Source: Geobacteraceae bacterium
GTDB lineage: Bacteria; Desulfobacterota; Desulfuromonadia; Geobacterales; Pseudopelobacteraceae
Assembly (NCBI GenBank): GCA_013336525.1
Contig: JAAXTM010000002.1
Coordinates: forward strand, 620,001-684,000
Direction of reading: 5' to 3'
DNA: 64,000 nt
The notes under the pieces were generated by a model. The model was not told the DNA's origin, ran no database searches, and saw nothing but the letters and a program-made list of their open reading frames with translations. How positions within the stretch are numbered: position 1 is the stretch's first letter; the number at the start of each line of letters is the position of its first letter. This document shows, in pieces, positions 17,185-25,968 of this stretch. Both the position numbers and the translations under genes were made by a program.

Positions 17185-18806
17185 GGCTGCTCCTCCTTGC
17201 GGGTCGGAAGTGTAATGGTATAGCGGATCCCATCTTGTACGTCCGCTTGCGCAACGAACGGAATCCCCTGCTTTTCAAGCATGGTTTTACACAGAGCCAG
17301 CCCCAGTCCGGTTCCCAGGTCACGGGTTTCCGAAAACGGCACCAGTAACCGGTCAAGCTCTGTCTGAGAAATCTGTCGACTGTGGTCATCAATCCGGAGG
17401 ATGACACAGTCCTCACCACTCTGAGAGCTGATGACAATAGACAGGTCATTGCTAATGACGTTGATATCATTCTGCAGCACTGTTCGAAGACAATAGGAAA
17501 GCTGTTTGAAGTCGATATATACCGGCGGAAGGTCATGCCCGGGCGCATAGCCGGTAGCGTAGCCCAGCGACGTTAAAGTGTCAGCGGAGTCGCTCAGGGC
17601 TGTCTCGACCAGCTGGTTTACGTCCCAAAAATCACGTGTTGGATACAACGAATCGGAATAATTGAGTATTTCATCCAGAACCCCTTCCAGCTGATCGGTT
17701 TCGTCTACAATTGATTCGATAAAGCTCCGTTTGGGGTCGGACTCAGGGCTGTTTTTAAGCATGGAGCGGGCAAACCCCCCGATAATCATCAGCGGGTTAC
17801 GAACCGAGTGAGCGATACTCGAGGTAATCCGGCCGACCAGAGCCATATTCTCCATCCTGACTATCAAATCCTGCTGCTCTTTCAGTTTTTTACCCGCTTC
17901 TGTAACCCGGTTAAGTTCAATCTGGAGCTTGTCATACAGCGAGGCGCGTTCAATCGCAAAAGCAACCGGAAAGCCAAATGTTTCCAGAGAATGTATATCT
18001 TCTTCGGTTATGGAGCGATGTGTGATGCAATTATCGGCTATAATCATGCCGATCCGGCGATTGCGTGTAATCAGCGGCATCAGCAGGAAGGTATCAACCC
18101 CAAGCAGGCGTGCCATTTCCGGCGGAACGTCCGGATGCTGAAATGCCGATTCGACCATGATAGGGAGCTTCCCATCCAGTGCTTTGATGAGGATATGGTC
18201 TTTATTTGAGAGAGGAACTGTTAACTGTTCGAGGAGATCGTGGAATTTTGCACGTTCGGAGGAAAGCTTGTTAAGCCGAAAATTTTGAGCCAAGGTCTGC
18301 AGGTCCATATCGTTCTGCACTATCTCATCCCAAACCTGGCTGGCTTCTTCAATATTTTTGGGGCCAATACCCAGGTAGCCGCTCAACATACCCGTTTCGC
18401 GATCAGCCAGCAGCAGAAGAGCGCGGTTCATGCCGAACCCTTTACCGGCAGTAATAGCGGTCAGGGCTACAGAAAGCACCTCGTCCAGATCAACCGAGCT
18501 TTGCAGGACGGATCCGAGTTCGTGGAAAAAACGCATTTCCAGAGTTTTATTATCGAGGAAACTTACCAGGGACTGGATCTGAATTTTTTGACGGCTGTAT
18601 TCTGCCAGGAAGTCAATAAGAACAGGCGCCAACGGGTTATTGTCGTCACACATACTTTTCAGATCTTTCATAAATCTGGGACAATCGCAGCATTTCTCCA
18701 GATTGCGCTGCCGCTTTAAAGCAAGCAGATCCTCTTCACCCTGGCCTATCTTTGGGCAATCGTCTTTCTCAATTACGTCCCTGTTCCAGCAACACTCCTG
18801 GTCCAC
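17181..18806 (-). CDS. GAF-domain sensor histidine kinase with Cys-rich N terminus
   Basis: Cytoplasmic histidine kinase of 541 residues without transmembrane segments. A cysteine-rich head (C5, C6, C17, C39, C40, C42, C53) could bind metal or sense redox. A GAF domain spans about 90-285. A coiled linker leads to the H-box SSIAHSVRNPLMIIGGFA, whose histidine is the phosphorylation site. The ATPase part keeps an N-box-like VLQNDINVIS and a good G2 box (GTGLGLALCKTML). The G1 box, normally DNGPGI, reads DDHSRQI. Activity may therefore be weakened or ATP binding altered. It is coupled to the receiver gene by a four-base overlap. Confidence 0.88.
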   Translation of the reverse strand: MDQECCWNRDVIEKDDCPKIGQGEEDLLALKRQRNLEKCCDCPRFMKDLKSMCDDNNPLAPVLIDFLAEYSRQKIQIQSLVSFLDNKTLEMRFFHELGSVLQSSVDLDEVLSVALTAITAGKGFGMNRALLLLADRETGMLSGYLGIGPKNIEEASQVWDEIVQNDMDLQTLAQNFRLNKLSSERAKFHDLLEQLTVPLSNKDHILIKALDGKLPIMVESAFQHPDVPPEMARLLGVDTFLLMPLITRNRRIGMIIADNCITHRSITEEDIHSLETFGFPVAFAIERASLYDKLQIELNRVTEAGKKLKEQQDLIVRMENMALVGRITSSIAHSVRNPLMIIGGFARSMLKNSPESDPKRSFIESIVDETDQLEGVLDEILNYSDSLYPTRDFWDVNQLVETALSDSADTLTSLGYATGYAPGHDLPPVYIDFKQLSYCLRTVLQNDINVISNDLSIVISSQSGEDCVILRIDDHSRQISQTELDRLLVPFSETRDLGTGLGLALCKTMLEKQGIPFVAQADVQDGIRYTITLPTRKEEQP

Positions 18807-18911
18807 TAAGAACCTCGTATAGATGTTTTAGGTCAAATTATATCAGTCAAAAACTGGTACGCAACCATGCTGCCTAGTTTCTATCCGGAAACTCCGGATA
18901 AGAAACTGTCG

Positions 18912-19040
18912 GTTTCCGATTCGGGAAGGCGGAATTTTCGTCAATCGAGGGGTTGCGAGGAGGCGTACATGGGTACGCCGCACAGTAAGCCTGAAGATTG
19001 ACGCGGTCATGGCGGAAAAGAACCCTTCCCGGACGGAAAC
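18912..19040. repeat. 129-bp interrupted palindrome (cruciform-like element) at the cysS 3' end
   Basis: Nested inverted arms are read directly: GTTTCCG (18912-18918) with CGGAAAC (19034-19040); CGGGAAGG (18922-18929) with CCTTCCCG (19024-19031); CGTCAATC (18939-18946) with GATTGACG (18996-19003); and a central GGCGTAC/GTACGCC hairpin (18962-18968, 18973-18979) with an ATGG loop. The outer arm ends on the first base of the cysS stop codon, so the cysS transcript would carry the whole structure. No T-tract marks it as a classic terminator. Confidence 0.8.
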
Positions 19041-20521
19041 TACTTCACATTCCACGTTGTTCCCTGCGCCGAATCAAGCAGCACAATCCCCTTTGCCAGC
19101 AGCAGATCGCGAATCTCGTCACCACGCTTAAAATCACGTGCACCACGCGCTTCAGCCCGCTCGACAATCAACCGCTCGATCTCTTCCGGAGACAGATCAA
19201 TCTGGACAGCCTTGGCAGACCTGATTCCTGACAGCCAAACATCCGGCGCGGTTGCAAAAAGTCCCAGCACACCTCCGGCTTCGACTAACAGATGGCGAAC
19301 ATGCGCAATAAGTGACAGGGATAGCGGAGTCATCTCTTTTGTTTCAGCAATAAACCGGTTTGCACCCCGCACGGTTTCAAATAATACACCAAGCGCCTGC
19401 GCGGCATTGAAATCATCGTCCATCGCATCAACAAAACGGGGCAGGAACTGTTCGATCTTTTCATGCAGCTCCTGGCCAACCTGAGACAGGCTCTCGACGA
19501 CGGTAATTTCAGCAGATGGAGACTGCTCTTTCAGGATATCGTCCAGTGCGGCAAGACAGGAATAAATCCGCTCCAACCCTGACTGCGCCTCATCCAGATT
19601 CTGATCGGAGAAATCTATTGGCGAGCGGTAGTGAGCCGAAAGAATGAAAAAACGGAGCGTTTCAGGGTCGTATTTCTTCAGCACCTCACGGATGGTGAAA
19701 AAATTACCAAGCGACTTGCTCATTTTTTCGGAGTTGATATTGACAAACCCATTATGCAGCCAGTAGCGGACAAACTGGCAGCCGTTGGCACCTTCCGACT
19801 GGGCTATTTCATTCTCATGGTGGGGAAATACCAGGTCTTTCCCGCCGCCATGGATATCAAAAGTTTTACCCAAAAATTCCATACTCATCGCCGAACATTC
19901 AATATGCCACCCGGGGCGTCCATTGCCCCATGGTGATTGCCACCACGGCTCTCCCGGCTTGGATCCCTTCCAGAGGGCAAAATCCATCGGATGACGCTTC
20001 TTGTCCCCTATTTCAACCCTGGCCCCGGCCTGCATCTCCTCCAGGTTCCGACCGGAGAGCTTCAGATAATCAGGAAATGACTCCACGGCATAATACACAT
20101 CACCCTCGGAGACATATGCATGCCCCTTGGCTATCAGACTTTCGATAATATGTATGATCCCGCTCATATGATCGGTGGCCTTCGGTTCCAGCGTCGGCTT
20201 GGCAAGCCCGAGCCGCGCCATATCCTCATCAAAAGCCTCGATATAACGGTCGGCAATCGTGCGGTAATCGGTCCCTTCCTGATTGGCCCGGTTAATGATT
20301 TTATCATCGATGTCGGTATAGTTGCGGACGTAGGTGACGTCGTAGCCGGCGTATTTCAGATAGCGATAGATGATGTCGAACACCACTCCGGCGCGGGCAT
20401 GACCGATGTGGCAATAATCATACACCGTGACCCCGCAGACATACATTCCGACCTTGCCTGGAACCAGCGGAACAAAAAGCTCTTTCTCACCCGTGAGGGT
20501 ATTGTAGACACGCAATGCCAT
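19040..20521 (-). CDS. cysS: cysteinyl-tRNA synthetase
   Basis: Class I aminoacyl-tRNA synthetase that charges tRNA-Cys. The 493 residues include the zinc-site cysteine in [10 protein letters not shown], the HIGH signature in [10 protein letters not shown], a GWHIECSAM segment with further zinc ligands, and the KMSKSLGN loop near 270. The C-terminal helical domain ends in [15 protein letters not shown]. Length and motif spacing are normal. A VanZ-like gene lies upstream on the same strand (79-base gap), and a large palindrome begins at its stop codon. Confidence 0.98.
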   Translation of the reverse strand: MALRVYNTLTGEKELFVPLVPGKVGMYVCGVTVYDYCHIGHARAGVVFDIIYRYLKYAGYDVTYVRNYTDIDDKIINRANQEGTDYRTIADRYIEAFDEDMARLGLAKPTLEPKATDHMSGIIHIIESLIAKGHAYVSEGDVYYAVESFPDYLKLSGRNLEEMQAGARVEIGDKKRHPMDFALWKGSKPGEPWWQSPWGNGRPGWHIECSAMSMEFLGKTFDIHGGGKDLVFPHHENEIAQSEGANGCQFVRYWLHNGFVNINSEKMSKSLGNFFTIREVLKKYDPETLRFFILSAHYRSPIDFSDQNLDEAQSGLERIYSCLAALDDILKEQSPSAEITVVESLSQVGQELHEKIEQFLPRFVDAMDDDFNAAQALGVLFETVRGANRFIAETKEMTPLSLSLIAHVRHLLVEAGGVLGLFATAPDVWLSGIRSAKAVQIDLSPEEIERLIVERAEARGARDFKRGDEIRDLLLAKGIVLLDSAQGTTWNVK

Positions 20522-20599
20522 ACGATGAACTCCACTTGTAAAATGAGTGGCATTATGCCTGTTTGTGGCGGGGATGGCAAGGAGGGAAATGGGGAATAG

Positions 20600-20983
20600 T
20601 TACGGTTTGGCTGCGGTTCTGTATTGATAAATTTTTATAATAATCCAGGCGAATCCGGCACCGGCAAAATCTGCGATTATATCGCTCCACTCGGCAAATC
20701 TTGTGGTAGTCATGTTGGCCTGAAGAATTTCAATCAGAATCCCAAGGGTTATCCCGTACAAAAAAGCCCACGAAACCGCCCCGCTGCGCGGCTGAAGAGA
20801 GAGATACGCCAGGCTGGTGATCACGGCAATGGCTCCGGCATGATTCAGTTTGTCCCACCCGAGGCCCGAAGGTGCCGAAGCGGAAGGTATCAGTGCCAGC
20901 CAGAGGACCATAACCGTCAGACCGGCGCAGGCTAGAGTTGAAACAAATTTTGAATTTTGGATTTTGGATTTTGGATTGCTCAT
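20600..20983 (-). CDS. VanZ-like membrane protein
   Basis: Small integral membrane protein of 127 residues with four predicted helices and the VanZ-like pattern WDKLNHAGAIAVITSLAY and GILIEILQANMTTTRFAEWSDIIADFAGAG. VanZ itself lowers teicoplanin binding, but most relatives are uncharacterised. The N-terminal dozen residues (SNPKSKIQNSKF) are encoded by an AATCCAAAATCC-type simple repeat, so the true start could be downstream (for example the Met at residue 25, in LTVMVLWLALIPS) or the repeat may have extended the gene. It lies at the edge of the polysaccharide export genes. Confidence 0.75.
   Translation of the reverse strand: MSNPKSKIQNSKFVSTLACAGLTVMVLWLALIPSASAPSGLGWDKLNHAGAIAVITSLAYLSLQPRSGAVSWAFLYGITLGILIEILQANMTTTRFAEWSDIIADFAGAGFAWIIIKIYQYRTAAKP
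20942..20978. repeat. AAATTTTGAATTTTGGATTT-type simple repeat
   Basis: An 8-10 base period repeat of TTTTGGAT and TTTTGAAT units, encoding the start of the VanZ-like protein on the minus strand. Related runs occur at 21063-21085 and 28321-28351, and a partial one at about 28005-28031, all at gene edges within the polysaccharide locus. Confidence 0.6.
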
Positions 20984-21087
20984 GCACTGCCAATATACGT
21001 AGTTGGAGGTATTACTGAGTATGGCTAAAGAAAAACATTATTTCTAAATTAGAGCCTCATCCACAATTCAAAATCCAAAATTGCCTT

Positions 21088-22308
21088 TCAAAATTGCTTC
21101 TTCCTCCGCAGCATACCCTTCAGAGTGCCTTTCATCTCTGCCACCATTGCGCTGTCTTCAGGTGATAGCTTGGCCAGATATTCCTTGATGAATACCAGAA
21201 AGATCGAACAGAAGAAGGCTGTAACCGTCGCGAGGATAACGATAAGGGAACGCTTGGGTTTGCTTTTATTGCTGGGCACCACGGCATCGTCCAGCACCTG
21301 AAGCGAAGAGGAGTCCCGGGCCTCATTCAACTTTGCCAGCTCAAACTGCCTGGTCAACTGTTCGTGGATTGCTTCCTGAGTCTTAAACTCCCGGAGTTTC
21401 CTGAAATACTCGATTCCGATTGCCGGTGCGCTCCCTATCGAAGGGATACCGCCACCAGAACCTGACACACCTGTCATGACAGCAAGCTGCTTTTTCAGCT
21501 GGGCCAACGAGGCCAGCAGACTTCGTACTTCAGGAGATTCATCAGTCAGATTTTGACGCGCTGCGGCCAGTTGAACCTCTATGGTGACGATCTGCGCCTG
21601 AAGTTTAGCAATCGATTCAATTGATGCCTTAATCTGGTCATCAGCTTTGAACATACTACTTTTTTCCTGGAAGGTGCGTAAATCTTCTTCCGCCTTTTTA
21701 AGATCTATCTTAACAACAGCAAGTCGCTTTTCAAGAAACTGGCGTTCCGTCCCTGCCTTGGTCAGGTTCAACTGCAGGCTTTTCCGTTGCAACTCATCCA
21801 CAAAAGTATGGGCAAGCATTGCGGCCTTGCGAGGATCCTTATGGTCTGCCGTTACCGTAATAATACCATCCTTGCCCGCCTGAAACTTGACCATTGCTGC
21901 AATTGCTTTACGGAGCAGGTCAGGGTTGTTGTTTTTCAACTCTGTTGCCAGGTCCATGCGCAGAATAACAGCATCTGCAACAGAACGGCTTTTCAGTATG
22001 CCCAGATACAGGTCAGACGACCCTCCCAGACCGGCAGCAAGCCCCCCTCCCAGGCCACCCAACTGACCAAGCAGTGCCGCAGCGGTACCACCGCCGCTAT
22101 CTTTTTGTGGGGGTAATATCTTGGCTGTGGCAGTGTAAATATTGGGCAGTAAAAGCGAGTAAACAACTGCCAGAAATGCGGCTGCCAGTGTCAGCCGAAT
22201 AATCAACGCGCGCCGTCGCACGAGAACCTGCAGAAGTTCCAGCAGATTAATTTCGTCCTCTGCCGGTATCTCATTTTGATCATGATTTTTCTGTATCACT
22301 TCATCCAT
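21088..22308 (-). CDS. polysaccharide chain-length determinant (Wzz/GNVR), no kinase domain
   Basis: Polysaccharide co-polymerase of 406 residues anchored in the inner membrane, controlling polymer length and export with the Wza-like protein. A Wzz domain at the N terminus contains the first helix (ALIIRLTLAAAFLAVVYSLLLP). A long periplasmic coiled-coil region follows, with a Gly-rich stretch (GQLGGLGGGLAAGLGGSSD) near 90. The proline-containing second helix is near 365 (RSLIVILATVTAFFCSIFLV). The protein ends soon after, so there is no fused tyrosine kinase. It follows the Wza-like gene closely (9 bases). Confidence 0.88.
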   Translation of the reverse strand: MDEVIQKNHDQNEIPAEDEINLLELLQVLVRRRALIIRLTLAAAFLAVVYSLLLPNIYTATAKILPPQKDSGGGTAAALLGQLGGLGGGLAAGLGGSSDLYLGILKSRSVADAVILRMDLATELKNNNPDLLRKAIAAMVKFQAGKDGIITVTADHKDPRKAAMLAHTFVDELQRKSLQLNLTKAGTERQFLEKRLAVVKIDLKKAEEDLRTFQEKSSMFKADDQIKASIESIAKLQAQIVTIEVQLAAARQNLTDESPEVRSLLASLAQLKKQLAVMTGVSGSGGGIPSIGSAPAIGIEYFRKLREFKTQEAIHEQLTRQFELAKLNEARDSSSLQVLDDAVVPSNKSKPKRSLIVILATVTAFFCSIFLVFIKEYLAKLSPEDSAMVAEMKGTLKGMLRRKKQF

Positions 22309-22317
22309 GCGTAACCT

Positions 22318-23418
22318 CTACTGCCCTGACAGATATTTAATATTTACAAACGGCTGCAATAAAGCACTGACCGCTTGCAGGGTGGGAAGCATTTCTGCAA
22401 TTGCCGTGTTCCAATCCCCAATATTGCTACGAGGCACATAGACGACATCACCGGACTTAAGCATAATCGGCAGCGCCTCTCCTCGCAGCGTCTTTCCAAA
22501 GTCCACAACCAGAAGTTCGCCTTCTGTGGCACTTAATGAGCGGATAATCCGGACATAGCGGAAGTCATAGCCAACATCAGCAAGCTCTGCACTTGCGATC
22601 GCCTGGGACAGGTTCATACCGGCAGGCGGCATAGGAACAGGCCCCGGCTTCTTGACAGAACCAAATACAAAAACCTGTTGATTACGATTATCCGGGATAT
22701 AAATTGCATCGCCCGGTTGAAGAACCTGCTGAGCACCGGCATCAAGCTGACCACGTGTCAACACCGCTTCCAGGTCAACGGGAACAAACTGCCGGCTTCT
22801 CGTTATGCGTGCCCCTGCAATATCAGCTTTTTCATCAAACCCACCACCAAGTGCAACACCCTCCAAGATGGTCATAGGCCGGTCCATGTAATAGACACCA
22901 GGCTTCTTGAACTGACCCAGTAGGTAGAGGGGCCGGCTTCGATACTCAGTTACCTGGATAACAACCCAGGGATGCTTATAATAACGCAAGTAGGCTGTAC
23001 GAACCTTTTCCTGGGCATCAGGGATAGTCAGTCCAACCACCTTTATACCACCCACTTGTGGGAGATACACTATTCCGGCGGCATCAACCACGCTGCCGCC
23101 TTTGATGGCTTTATCTCCGGCAGCAGATGTTGCGTTCTCAACTCCAGGCACACTATTAGACACGTTACTAGAAATTCCGCTCACGTTAATAGCAAGTACA
23201 TCATATGTGCCGATAGTATAAATGGCTGGCTGGCTGGATGCCGACGGCTCGGGAGTAACAGTAATAACCTGGCGGTCTACGATACTTGTCGTAGATGCGG
23301 AGATTTTCTTGACTGTTCCAGGTTCAAGGTCTTTAAAGGTCGCACACCCGGAAACAATCACTCCGAATAGACAAATCATGGTGGATATTGAAAAACTACG
23401 CATTGAATAAAACATCAT
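22318..23418 (-). CDS. Wza-like polysaccharide export lipoprotein
   Basis: Outer-membrane polysaccharide export protein of 366 residues. The start has a lipoprotein signal (STMICLFGVIVSGCATF, with cysteine as the lipidation site). A polysaccharide-export domain (YTIGTYDVLAINVSGI ... GIVYLPQVGGIKVVGLTI) is followed by two SLBB-type segments (RPLYLLGQFKKPGVYYMD and QQVFVFGSVKKPGPVPMP) that form the periplasmic channel. The gene immediately precedes wzz in the operon, the usual pairing. A nearby ATG (residue 6) could be the true start; the difference does not affect the signal sequence. Confidence 0.9.
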   Translation of the reverse strand: MMFYSMRSFSISTMICLFGVIVSGCATFKDLEPGTVKKISASTTSIVDRQVITVTPEPSASSQPAIYTIGTYDVLAINVSGISSNVSNSVPGVENATSAAGDKAIKGGSVVDAAGIVYLPQVGGIKVVGLTIPDAQEKVRTAYLRYYKHPWVVIQVTEYRSRPLYLLGQFKKPGVYYMDRPMTILEGVALGGGFDEKADIAGARITRSRQFVPVDLEAVLTRGQLDAGAQQVLQPGDAIYIPDNRNQQVFVFGSVKKPGPVPMPPAGMNLSQAIASAELADVGYDFRYVRIIRSLSATEGELLVVDFGKTLRGEALPIMLKSGDVVYVPRSNIGDWNTAIAEMLPTLQAVSALLQPFVNIKYLSGQ

Positions 23419-23584
23419 ACTCTTTCACCTATTTACCTTCAATTTTGCGCCGCCATGTGCTGGAAAACAATCTAAACTAGATAGTGTTAGCAAACTTAAA
23501 ACTTTACTTCCTACGCCAGTTAAACAGACTGGTCAATACATAATCTGAACAAGAGAGGTACAGCCACAGCTACTTACTTCCATT

Positions 23585-25189
23585 TTAATACCGGTAGCGC
23601 AGCTCAAACTTCACCAACTGGTTCGTTCGTTCAACCCCATCAACAAGATTCAGGTTGGTGGTCTTCTCGATTCCATACCCAAGTTGTCCATCAATAGCAA
23701 CAGTCAGCGGTAAAGACCAGAAAACCCGCCCGGCATGTTTTTTCTCTATCGCCTGATCAACCCCGGCGACCGGAATCCGTCCGACAACGCCACGGTTGGT
23801 ATAAATGTATTCCAGCGCCAGATTGTTGCGCACACTGAACCAGTGACTGCCGCGGAAGAAAAAATCCTGCGTCGCCCCACCCTGTGAGTGGCCGATTGGC
23901 ATACCCTTGTAGATATATCCAGCAGGAAACATGCCGGTATAGAGAATCTGATTTCCTTGGAAAAATTCAAAGCGAAAGTCGTTTCGCCCATCATCAGTCA
24001 GGCGCGGAATATACAGGCCGGCGACATAACTTTCAACAATCGGCCAAAAAAGAGCCGTATCCTCCCCGGAAAATTCCCCGTACAGCTCGGTATTACGCAG
24101 CCATGGCATACGATAGCGCGCTTCAAAACCAGCCAGGCCGTTGGAGTTGTCAGAGGCGGTGCCGCCGATCAGACCGCGCAGCGAATCGCCGAGACTGTTT
24201 TTGACTCCTGGGCCGCCAACCTGCCGCCCCAGATTAAAGCCTACCTCAAGATTTTCGGTCGGTTTTGCTGAAAGTTTGACCGCATAAAACCAGGGCTGTC
24301 GCTCCACCCCGCCAACAGTGCTCTTTTCGAAGCGAGAAGCGATGACGGTGTATTTCATAGCACCGACATACTTGACATCAAAAGGCTCAGGGCTGGAGAT
24401 TTTGACCTGCGTAAAATTTTCGGCATTATTGGTCAACGTGATATTGCCACGATACCCCAGGCCAAGCCAGTTTTCATCCTTGCCGGCTTCCAGCTCAAGA
24501 GCACCGCCACCCAGCTTCAGATAACCCCGGTTGAGCCGGAACCGTGTGTCGTCGCCGTCTGCCTGAACGGATGGCTCCAGCATAGCGGCGGCAAAGCCAC
24601 CCAGATACCATTCCGATCCCCAGCGGAGTTCTCCGGAGTGGCCATCCCCGTGTACGACACCGTTGTTGTTTTCAAGCAGCGGTGTTCCTTCACTTCCCCG
24701 TTGCTGCACCGGAAAAGGGTAAGGATTTTCCGGGCGCAAGCTGGATCCGATACCGAATACGCCGTCATCCCCCGGATCATGCACCGCACGGCTGTAATTG
24801 CGCGGCACTCCGTCCAGCCAGATGTAGCGCAGCCGCAGTGATGACATCGGATTATAGTCAAACAGGCGTGGCTTTTTATCAGGATTTTCCAGCTGCGCTA
24901 CCTCACGTGGAATCAGCTTTCGAATCCGTCCGACCAGCTTTTCAGCAAACCCGGCGTGCGCAGAGCTCCCAGCCGCAAGGTTTTTTTCAGCCTCCAGCAG
25001 CATACGAGCCGCCTCGGCCTTGCTGAATGGTTTGATCCCCTTGATATCACTCGATATCAGGCCGAAGCCAGCGAGTTTGTCCAGATAGGAGTAAACAGGG
25101 CTGTCAAGCGGGATGTTGGCGGAAGAAAGGCTCCAACCCTGGGAAGCAGAAAGCATCAGGCAGGCAAATGCTACAACAATTGATTTCAT
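23585..25189 (-). CDS. Wzi-like capsule assembly outer-membrane protein
   Basis: Predicted outer-membrane beta-barrel of 534 residues in the capsule assembly Wzi family. The signal peptide is clear (residues 1-21, ending GWS). An SLH-like or alpha-helical plug precedes the barrel (DSPVYSYLDKLAGFGLI ... FSKAEAARMLLEAEK). The rest is alternating beta strands, ending LVKFELRYRY with a terminal aromatic typical of outer-membrane barrels. Wzi attaches or anchors capsule at the surface, which fits its position beside Wza- and Wzz-like genes. A 166-base gap separates it from the Wza-like gene downstream. Confidence 0.85.
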   Translation of the reverse strand: MKSIVVAFACLMLSASQGWSLSSANIPLDSPVYSYLDKLAGFGLISSDIKGIKPFSKAEAARMLLEAEKNLAAGSSAHAGFAEKLVGRIRKLIPREVAQLENPDKKPRLFDYNPMSSLRLRYIWLDGVPRNYSRAVHDPGDDGVFGIGSSLRPENPYPFPVQQRGSEGTPLLENNNGVVHGDGHSGELRWGSEWYLGGFAAAMLEPSVQADGDDTRFRLNRGYLKLGGGALELEAGKDENWLGLGYRGNITLTNNAENFTQVKISSPEPFDVKYVGAMKYTVIASRFEKSTVGGVERQPWFYAVKLSAKPTENLEVGFNLGRQVGGPGVKNSLGDSLRGLIGGTASDNSNGLAGFEARYRMPWLRNTELYGEFSGEDTALFWPIVESYVAGLYIPRLTDDGRNDFRFEFFQGNQILYTGMFPAGYIYKGMPIGHSQGGATQDFFFRGSHWFSVRNNLALEYIYTNRGVVGRIPVAGVDQAIEKKHAGRVFWSLPLTVAIDGQLGYGIEKTTNLNLVDGVERTNQLVKFELRYRY

Positions 25190-25220
25190 AATATCCTGTA
25201 ATCCATAAAAGCCTAATTAT

Positions 25221-25372
25221 CGCGCAGAGCCGCAGAGGCACGCAGAGAAATTCAAACCAAAAGTATGCTCGGACTGTATTTGACTAACCACAACCTCTTC
25301 TTGCTTTTGTTTATATCAAAAGATTTACAGCTTGTAGTCTTTCTCCGTGATACTCTGCGTCTCCGCGTGAGA
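25221..25372. repeat. CGCAGAG-type inverted repeat pair
   Basis: Left arm at 25221-25250 (CGCGCAGAGCCGCAGAGGCA followed by CGCAGAG) and right arm at 25340-25372 (TTTCTCCGTGATACTCTGCG followed by TCTCCGCGTGAGA) are inverted relative to each other around an AT-rich core. The 9-base period and CACGCAGAG word are shared with the repeats that bracket the next gene. Confidence 0.75.
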
Positions 25373-25388
25373 CAAGATTTTTAATCCG

Positions 25389-25427
25389 TTTCACGCAGAG
25401 ACTCAGAGCACGCAGAGAGAATCAAAC
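25389..25427. repeat. CACGCAGAG repeat, left flank of the GxxExxY gene
   Basis: The sequence begins TTTCACGCAGAGACTCAGAG and continues CACGCAGAGAGAATCAAAC. Its inverted counterpart lies at 25929-25963, on the other side of the GxxExxY gene. Confidence 0.75.
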
Positions 25428-25517
25428 AATAAAAACACTTCTATTAATTCAGGCCATCAAGTTTCGGTTAAAAATACCCATCAGATTCTCAGCCACTAGC
25501 GTGTCGTGAAACGACTT

Positions 25518-25916
25518 CTACAATCCATAACCATTCGAGATTCTAGTTATACCGTCCTTCAACATCGGCACATTGAAATTGATCAGCAGCCCCAGGGGCT
25601 TGTTTGCCAGCCGCAGATATGTCAGAAGCTGTTTGGAGTGAACAGGTTGAACATTCTCTACTGATTTCAATTCAACAATTACCAAATCCTCAATAAGCAG
25701 GTCGAGACGAAACCCTTTATCGGTTACTTCACACCCACGATACATAACTGGTACCATGACTTCTTTCTGCACCCTTACTTTCAAATATTCAAGTTCCACA
25801 TAAAGGCAATTCTGGTACACAGACTCGAGCAGCCCAGGTCCAAGTTCCTTATGCACAGTGATCGCTGCACCAATTATTTTGTCCGTGACTCCATTAATGT
25901 CCATGTTCTCCATCAA
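25518..25916 (-). CDS. GxxExxY family protein
   Basis: Protein of 132 residues in the GxxExxY family (TIGR04256), function unknown. The naming motif is visible in the conserved block KELGPGLLESVYQNCLYVEL. A nuclease-like core follows (FRLDLLIEDLVIVELKSVENV), resembling the D-x(n)-E-x-K arrangement of the PD-(D/E)XK fold, then HSKQLLTYLRLANKPLGLLINF. The gene is a single cistron inside the polysaccharide locus with no functional link to it, and it is bracketed by inverted CACGCAGAG repeats, which suggests it arrived with them. A nuclease activity is only an inference from the D/E/K pattern. Confidence 0.9.
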   Translation of the reverse strand: MMENMDINGVTDKIIGAAITVHKELGPGLLESVYQNCLYVELEYLKVRVQKEVMVPVMYRGCEVTDKGFRLDLLIEDLVIVELKSVENVQPVHSKQLLTYLRLANKPLGLLINFNVPMLKDGITRISNGYGL

Positions 25917-25928
25917 GATTATTTCGCC

Positions 25929-25963
25929 TTTCTCTGCGAATCTCCGTGTCTCTGCGTGAGATA
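25929..25963. repeat. CACGCAGAG repeat, right flank of the GxxExxY gene
   Basis: Reads TTTCTCTGCGAATCTCCGTG then TCTCTGCGTGAGATA, the inverse complement type of the left-flank repeat. It ends six bases before the stop codon of the pglF-like gene. Confidence 0.75.
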
Positions 25964-25968
25964 GCTTT

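Larger units (their letters stand above)
25190..25517. other. intergenic region between Wzi-like and GxxExxY genes
   Basis: 328 bases without a gene. It holds the CGCAGAG-type repeat pair (25221-25372) and the left flank of the GxxExxY cassette (25389-25427), joined by AT-rich spacer. Nothing else was seen. Confidence 0.6.

Noticed and set aside
25518-25963. GxxExxY cassette as a complete transposon
   Set aside because: No transposase, no target-site duplication was seen; flanking repeats are short and also occur elsewhere without the gene.
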